64,000 bases of DNA from Gramella jeungdoensis (GTDB lineage: Bacteria; Bacteroidota; Bacteroidia; Flavobacteriales; Flavobacteriaceae). The stretch covers positions 372,001 to 436,000 of the forward strand of contig NZ_JAMSCK010000002.1 of the NCBI RefSeq assembly GCF_023805255.1, read 5' to 3'. The first letter of the stretch is position 1. Each line of letters opens with the position of its first letter. The notes under the pieces are model-generated. The model saw only the letters and a list, made by a program, of their open reading frames with translations. It had not been told where the DNA came from and searched no databases. The position numbers and the translations under genes are program-made. Below are positions 60,892 through 64,000 of this stretch, one piece after another.

Positions 60892-61773
60892 TTAAATCCC
60901 GGCAGAAGAAGTTTCCATTCCTCTGTCTATTTTCTTTACCAGTCCCTGTAGAACTTTTCCGGGGCCCACTTCGATAAATTCCTTAGCTCCGTCTTTGATC
61001 ATATTCTGTACAGACTGTGTCCACTTTACAGGCGCGGTAAGCTGAAAAACCAGGTTTTTCTTGATCTCTTCAGGATCGTTCACCGCAAAAGTGCTTACAT
61101 TCTGGTATACCGGGCAGATAGGATCACTGAACTTTGTATTCTCAATGGCCGCAGCAAGATCTTTTCTGGCTGGTTCCATGAGAGGGGAATGAAAGGCTCC
61201 GCCTACCGGAAGTATCATGGCTCTTTTTGCTCCTCTTTCCTTCAGGTTCTCGCAGGCTCTTTCTACCGCGTTATATTCCCCTGAGATCACAAGCTGACCC
61301 GGGCAGTTATAATTTGCCGCGACGACGATTCCTTCGGTCTCTGAACAAACCGATTCTACCATTTCGTCTTCAAGTCCCAGCACTGCCGCCATGGTAGATG
61401 GCTTGATCTCGCAGGCTTTCTGCATTGCCTGGGCTCTTTGAGATACAAGCTTCAAACCGTCTTGAAAACTCAGTACACCATTAGCTACCAGGGCAGAGAA
61501 CTCTCCAAGGGAGTGGCCCGCTACCATATCTGGTTTAAAATTATCTCCAAGAACCTTGCTTAAAATTACCGAGTGTAGAAATACTGCGGGTTGGGTAACC
61601 TTGGTTTCCTTGAGATCTTCGGCAGATCCCTGGAACATAGTATCTGTAATGGAGAATCCAAGAATATCGTTAGCCTGGTGAAAAAGATCCTTTGCTTCAG
61701 GAGACTTTTCATATAGGTCTGCTCCCATACCTGGAAACTGGGCTCCCTGGCCCGGAAAAACATATGCTGTCAT
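60892..61773 (-). CDS. fabD: Malonyl-CoA:ACP transacylase
   Basis: 293 residues, cytoplasmic, moves malonyl from CoA to acyl carrier protein for fatty acid synthesis. FPGQGAQFPGMG oxyanion segment, catalytic S88 in GHSLGEFSAL, substrate Arg in SQRAQAMQKA, H195 in GGAFHSPLM and the late IEVGPGKVLQGLVKKI. All expected residues present and length normal. Not next to other fab genes here. Ends at a shared bidirectional terminator. Confidence 0.95.
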   Translation of the reverse strand: MTAYVFPGQGAQFPGMGADLYEKSPEAKDLFHQANDILGFSITDTMFQGSAEDLKETKVTQPAVFLHSVILSKVLGDNFKPDMVAGHSLGEFSALVANGVLSFQDGLKLVSQRAQAMQKACEIKPSTMAAVLGLEDEMVESVCSETEGIVVAANYNCPGQLVISGEYNAVERACENLKERGAKRAMILPVGGAFHSPLMEPARKDLAAAIENTKFSDPICPVYQNVSTFAVNDPEEIKKNLVFQLTAPVKWTQSVQNMIKDGAKEFIEVGPGKVLQGLVKKIDRGMETSSAGI

Positions 61774-61811
61774 AATTTGTTGGTTTAGTGTCCCAAAAAT
61801 AGTTATAATAA

Positions 61812-61850
61812 AAAAGACCTCATAACAAAAGAGGCGCTACGAGGTCTTTT
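61812..61850 (-). terminator. Terminator of the PNPOx-like gene
   Basis: AAAAGACCTC and GAGGTCTTTT form a perfect 10-bp stem; on the minus strand a T run follows, 17 bp beyond the stop at 61867. Confidence 0.85.
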
Positions 61851-61866
61851 CCGACAAATACAGTCT

Positions 61867-62373
61867 TTATAGATTTAACTTTCCTTTTTCTCCTATGTCT
61901 TTATCACTTCCCATCGCGGCCATCCCTATCTTGAAAAGTGTGACATATTTATTCGATTTGGTGTCCCAGTAATAAGCTTCTTTAGGATTCACCTTTATCC
62001 CGGTTAATTTGGGATCGTCTTTCCCATCTTCAAACCATGCATCGTCTACCTTGGAATACAGATCTTCAAGTACCTCCCGGTTGGTTTCTATAAAAGCTTC
62101 ACCATAGATGCTTACATATTCCATTTCGGAATTATCGGTGTATAGCAACTGGACATCCTTATCTTTTTCAATATTTTTATTATGCTCACTGTCGCTTCGG
62201 CTCAAAAACCAGATGGCTCCGTGGTCATCTACCTGTTTGGTGGTCATCGGGACCGCACTCAGTGGTTTGGAGAGCATATCGGTCACTAGAATACCCGTTT
62301 TGATATCCTCTACCAAAGATTTGATCTTTTCTCTTGCTTCCTTATCATATAAATTCTTCGTACTCATAATCAA
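61867..62373 (-). CDS. Pyridoxamine 5'-phosphate oxidase-like general stress protein
   Basis: 168 residues, split-barrel flavin-binding fold: IKTGILVTDMLSKPLSAVPMTTKQVDDHGAIWFLSRSDSEHNKNIEKDKDVQLLYTDNSEMEYVSIYGEAF. This is the general stress protein 26-like branch, which binds FMN or F420-type flavins and lacks several residues for PLP synthesis. The C-terminal WFEDGKDDPKLTGIKVNPKEAYYWD is typical. Start may be Met-1 or Met-3 (MIMSTKN); Met-3 is usual. Exact reaction unknown. Confidence 0.85.
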   Translation of the reverse strand: MIMSTKNLYDKEAREKIKSLVEDIKTGILVTDMLSKPLSAVPMTTKQVDDHGAIWFLSRSDSEHNKNIEKDKDVQLLYTDNSEMEYVSIYGEAFIETNREVLEDLYSKVDDAWFEDGKDDPKLTGIKVNPKEAYYWDTKSNKYVTLFKIGMAAMGSDKDIGEKGKLNL

Positions 62374-62463
62374 TTTTATTTGTTATGAATATACTTTACG
62401 TAGACTGGCTTTTGCGCTAATGAACTCCTAAAAAAAGAATTAGCGATGTTAAGAATTGTAAAA

Positions 62464-63324
62464 TCAGCTGAAGCTTTTGATGATCGAAGTGACCTGGGAC
62501 CTGTAACCTGCACCAAAAATATTGAGGTGAACCAGCAAATAATAGAGTTGCCATAGCGGAATCCTTTTTTCCCAGTCTGATTCCAGAGGGAATACTTCGT
62601 TATAAACCTGGAAAATCCGATCGTTGAATCCGCCGAAAAGTTTCATCATTCCAAGGTCCATTTCCCGTGGAGCGAATGCAATAGCGGGGTCGATAAGGCA
62701 GGGAAGACCTTCTGAATTCACCAGGTAATTCCCGTTCCAGAGATCGCCATGAACCAGCGAAGGCCTTTCATCAGGGATCAGCAGTTCACAGTTCTTAAAA
62801 AAACTATCGGATACATTAAGATGAAAGCCTTTTTCTTCTGCCATCTTTATTTGTGGCTGAAGTCGCATGTTGATGTAGAACTCAGCCGCGGAATCCTTAC
62901 TTTCATTATACTGTGGAAGGCTTCCTATATAATTATCCTTTTCCAGTCCGAAATTTTGGGCCGTAGTTTTATGTAATTCGGCCATTTGTTCTCCGAAGCT
63001 TTCCCAGAATTTCGCATTTCTCTGTGCCGAATCTTTATGTTCTAAAATCAGATAAGCCATTTCATTGGCTATGCCGGTGGAAAAGGGTATAGGGATATCG
63101 ATCACCTTTGGTTCTGCCAGCTTTTCCAGGCCAAATTTTTCTGCATCGAACATTCCAGGGAAACGGCTCGCGTTATTAAGTTTAACCACAAATTTTTCTG
63201 ACTGGCCTTCCAGAAGATAGACTTCATTGATATCACCACCACTTAAAGGAGAGGAGTTTTTGTAATTTATCCCGTTTTCTTCTGCGATTTGTTTTAAAAT
63301 ATCTTCCAGCCTATTTCCGTTCAT
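62464..63324 (-). CDS. Fructosamine/ketosamine-3-kinase family protein
   Basis: 286 residues from ATG 63324. An upstream in-frame ATG at 63369 would extend it into the end of folA, and the added residues look unlike the family. Protein-kinase-like fold: SPLSGGDINEVYLLEGQSEKFVVKLNNASRFPGMFDAEKFGLEKLAEPKVIDIPIPF, ILEHKDSAQRNAKFWESFGEQMAELHKTTAQNFGLEKDNYIGSLPQ, the catalytic loop LVHGDLWNGNYLV and the metal-binding CLIDPAIAFAPREMDLGMMKLFGGF. It phosphorylates sugar-protein adducts or a related small molecule and so helps repair glycation. Overlaps folA by 14 bp. Confidence 0.9.
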   Translation of the reverse strand: MNGNRLEDILKQIAEENGINYKNSSPLSGGDINEVYLLEGQSEKFVVKLNNASRFPGMFDAEKFGLEKLAEPKVIDIPIPFSTGIANEMAYLILEHKDSAQRNAKFWESFGEQMAELHKTTAQNFGLEKDNYIGSLPQYNESKDSAAEFYINMRLQPQIKMAEEKGFHLNVSDSFFKNCELLIPDERPSLVHGDLWNGNYLVNSEGLPCLIDPAIAFAPREMDLGMMKLFGGFNDRIFQVYNEVFPLESDWEKRIPLWQLYYLLVHLNIFGAGYRSQVTSIIKSFS

Positions 63325-63793
63325 AAGTGAGATAAGTGAAGGCATATTTATGCTTTTCATCTTTTTCATGGAACTGTTCTTTTACCAGTTCCCATTCATT
63401 TTCATCGACCTCGGGAAAATAAGTGTCGGCATCAAAATCACCATGAACACGGGTAAGTTCTATTTTATCGGCCACATCCATTCCCATTTTATAGATCTCA
63501 CCACCACCAATAATAAAAGGCTGTTCATCCAGTTTTGAAACCCGTATTGCTTCTTCAAGGGAATGTACTACGATAGTACCTTCAGGCTTATAATCATCTT
63601 TCCGGGTGATTATGACATGTGTACGGTCTGGTAGCAATTTAGGGAACGACTCGAATGTCTTTCTTCCCATGATAATATGGTGGCCAGAAGTAAGTCTTTT
63701 AAATCTTTTGAAATCGTCGGGGAGGTGCCAAACAAGATCGTTGTCCTTTCCCAGAGCATTATTTTCTGCCGCTGCGGCGATTATTGTGAGCAT
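63311..63793 (-). CDS. folA: Dihydrofolate reductase
   Basis: 160 residues, reduces dihydrofolate with NADPH. IIAAAAENNALGKDNDLVWHLPDDFKRFKRLTSGHHIIMGRKTFESFPKLLPDRTHVIITR covers the substrate loop (with the catalytic Asp in LPDD) and the NADPH-binding MGRKTFES. FIIGGGEIYKMGMDVADKIELTRV is the conserved GGxxIY segment. Length is normal. It lies between a 61-residue gene and the kinase gene in one leftward cluster. Confidence 0.95.
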   Translation of the reverse strand: MLTIIAAAAENNALGKDNDLVWHLPDDFKRFKRLTSGHHIIMGRKTFESFPKLLPDRTHVIITRKDDYKPEGTIVVHSLEEAIRVSKLDEQPFIIGGGEIYKMGMDVADKIELTRVHGDFDADTYFPEVDENEWELVKEQFHEKDEKHKYAFTYLTYERK

Positions 63794-63800
63794 TTAATAT

Positions 63801-63986
63801 CTAAGAGTTTATCGGTGTATCCGGATCTTCCGGTTCAATTCTTTTCTTGGGTTCAATTGGTTTCTGCGGGTCTTTTTTCATAGGCGATGGGTGTTCTCTT
63901 TCCACCTGTTCCTGCAGCCTGGCGATCTTCTCCTTTTGTTTTTTTACCAGCCTGTCTACCTGCTTTGCTTCCCAGTCCTTTCCCAT
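63801..63986 (-). CDS. Small charged hypothetical protein
   Basis: 61 residues. The N-terminal half is a basic coiled coil (DWEAKQVDRLVKKQKEKIARLQEQVERE) and the C-terminal half is a Pro/Lys/Glu-rich disordered tail (KKDPQKPIEPKKRIEPEDPDTP). No membrane segment or known domain. Starts 14 bp from the window edge and ends 7 bp before the folA start, so it is probably the upstream member of the folA transcript. Confidence 0.55.
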   Translation of the reverse strand: MGKDWEAKQVDRLVKKQKEKIARLQEQVEREHPSPMKKDPQKPIEPKKRIEPEDPDTPINS

Positions 63987-64000
63987 AAAACTGTTTACTA

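Overview
The window reads as a chromosome segment of a marine-type Flavobacteriaceae (Bacteroidota; Gramella/Christiangramia-like is my inference). The signs are TAnnTTTG-type -7 boxes, a type IX secretion C-terminal sorting domain, LytS/LytTR regulation beside outer-membrane beta-barrel genes, weak ribosome binding sites, and short hairpin repeats between convergent genes.

Positions 1 to about 17,790 are the right-hand part of an AT-rich integrative element. Its right end carries a tyrosine integrase, an excisionase-like HTH protein and a run of small plasmid/ICE-type genes. One of these looks like a stand-alone family-A polymerase palm. The element ends at a tRNA 3'-end-like sequence followed by a tRNA-style terminator; the other end lies left of the window. 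Its cargo is a large four-gene block that I read as a candidate anti-phage module. It holds a HerA-type ATPase with a nuclease-like segment, a PP2C phosphatase, an SF1 (UPF1/Dna2-like) helicase fused to a PIN nuclease, and an 1884-residue GHKL (Hsp90/sacsin-like) ATPase.

Positions 17,800 to 24,900 are core-like: an S9 peptidase, a secreted protein, a DJ-1/PfpI protein and a saccharopine-dehydrogenase-like enzyme. They include about 2.6 kb rich in repeats. Two 511-bp copies, without indels, fold into a series of hairpins and flank the DJ-1 gene, and a 265-bp tandem duplication lies next to the second copy.

Positions 24,900 to 31,580 are a second defence island, a modification-dependent (type IV) restriction cluster. 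It has a PLD nuclease, an SRA/YDG 5mC reader, a C-protein-like regulator behind two consensus C-boxes, a McrB with an EVE domain, and McrC. Fragments of a lost DUF2779-type gene lie at its right edge and about 2 kb further on.

Positions 31,700 to 64,000 are mostly chromosomal housekeeping and envelope genes. They include a CIA30 protein, a DUF2914 membrane protein, an ELWxxDGT T9SS protein with a lipoprotein partner, an AraC regulator, a tandem universal stress protein, and a LytS/LytTR pair divergent from two duplicated beta-barrel genes with a shared leader. Further right are a Fur-DUF3703-P1B ATPase metal operon, a XRE-S24 repressor-like protein, KdtA, a DegT aminotransferase, an amidohydrolase, FabD, a PNPOx-like protein, a fructosamine-kinase-like protein and DHFR. 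Three copies of a ~130-bp palindromic MITE-like repeat sit directly behind genes and probably act as terminators.
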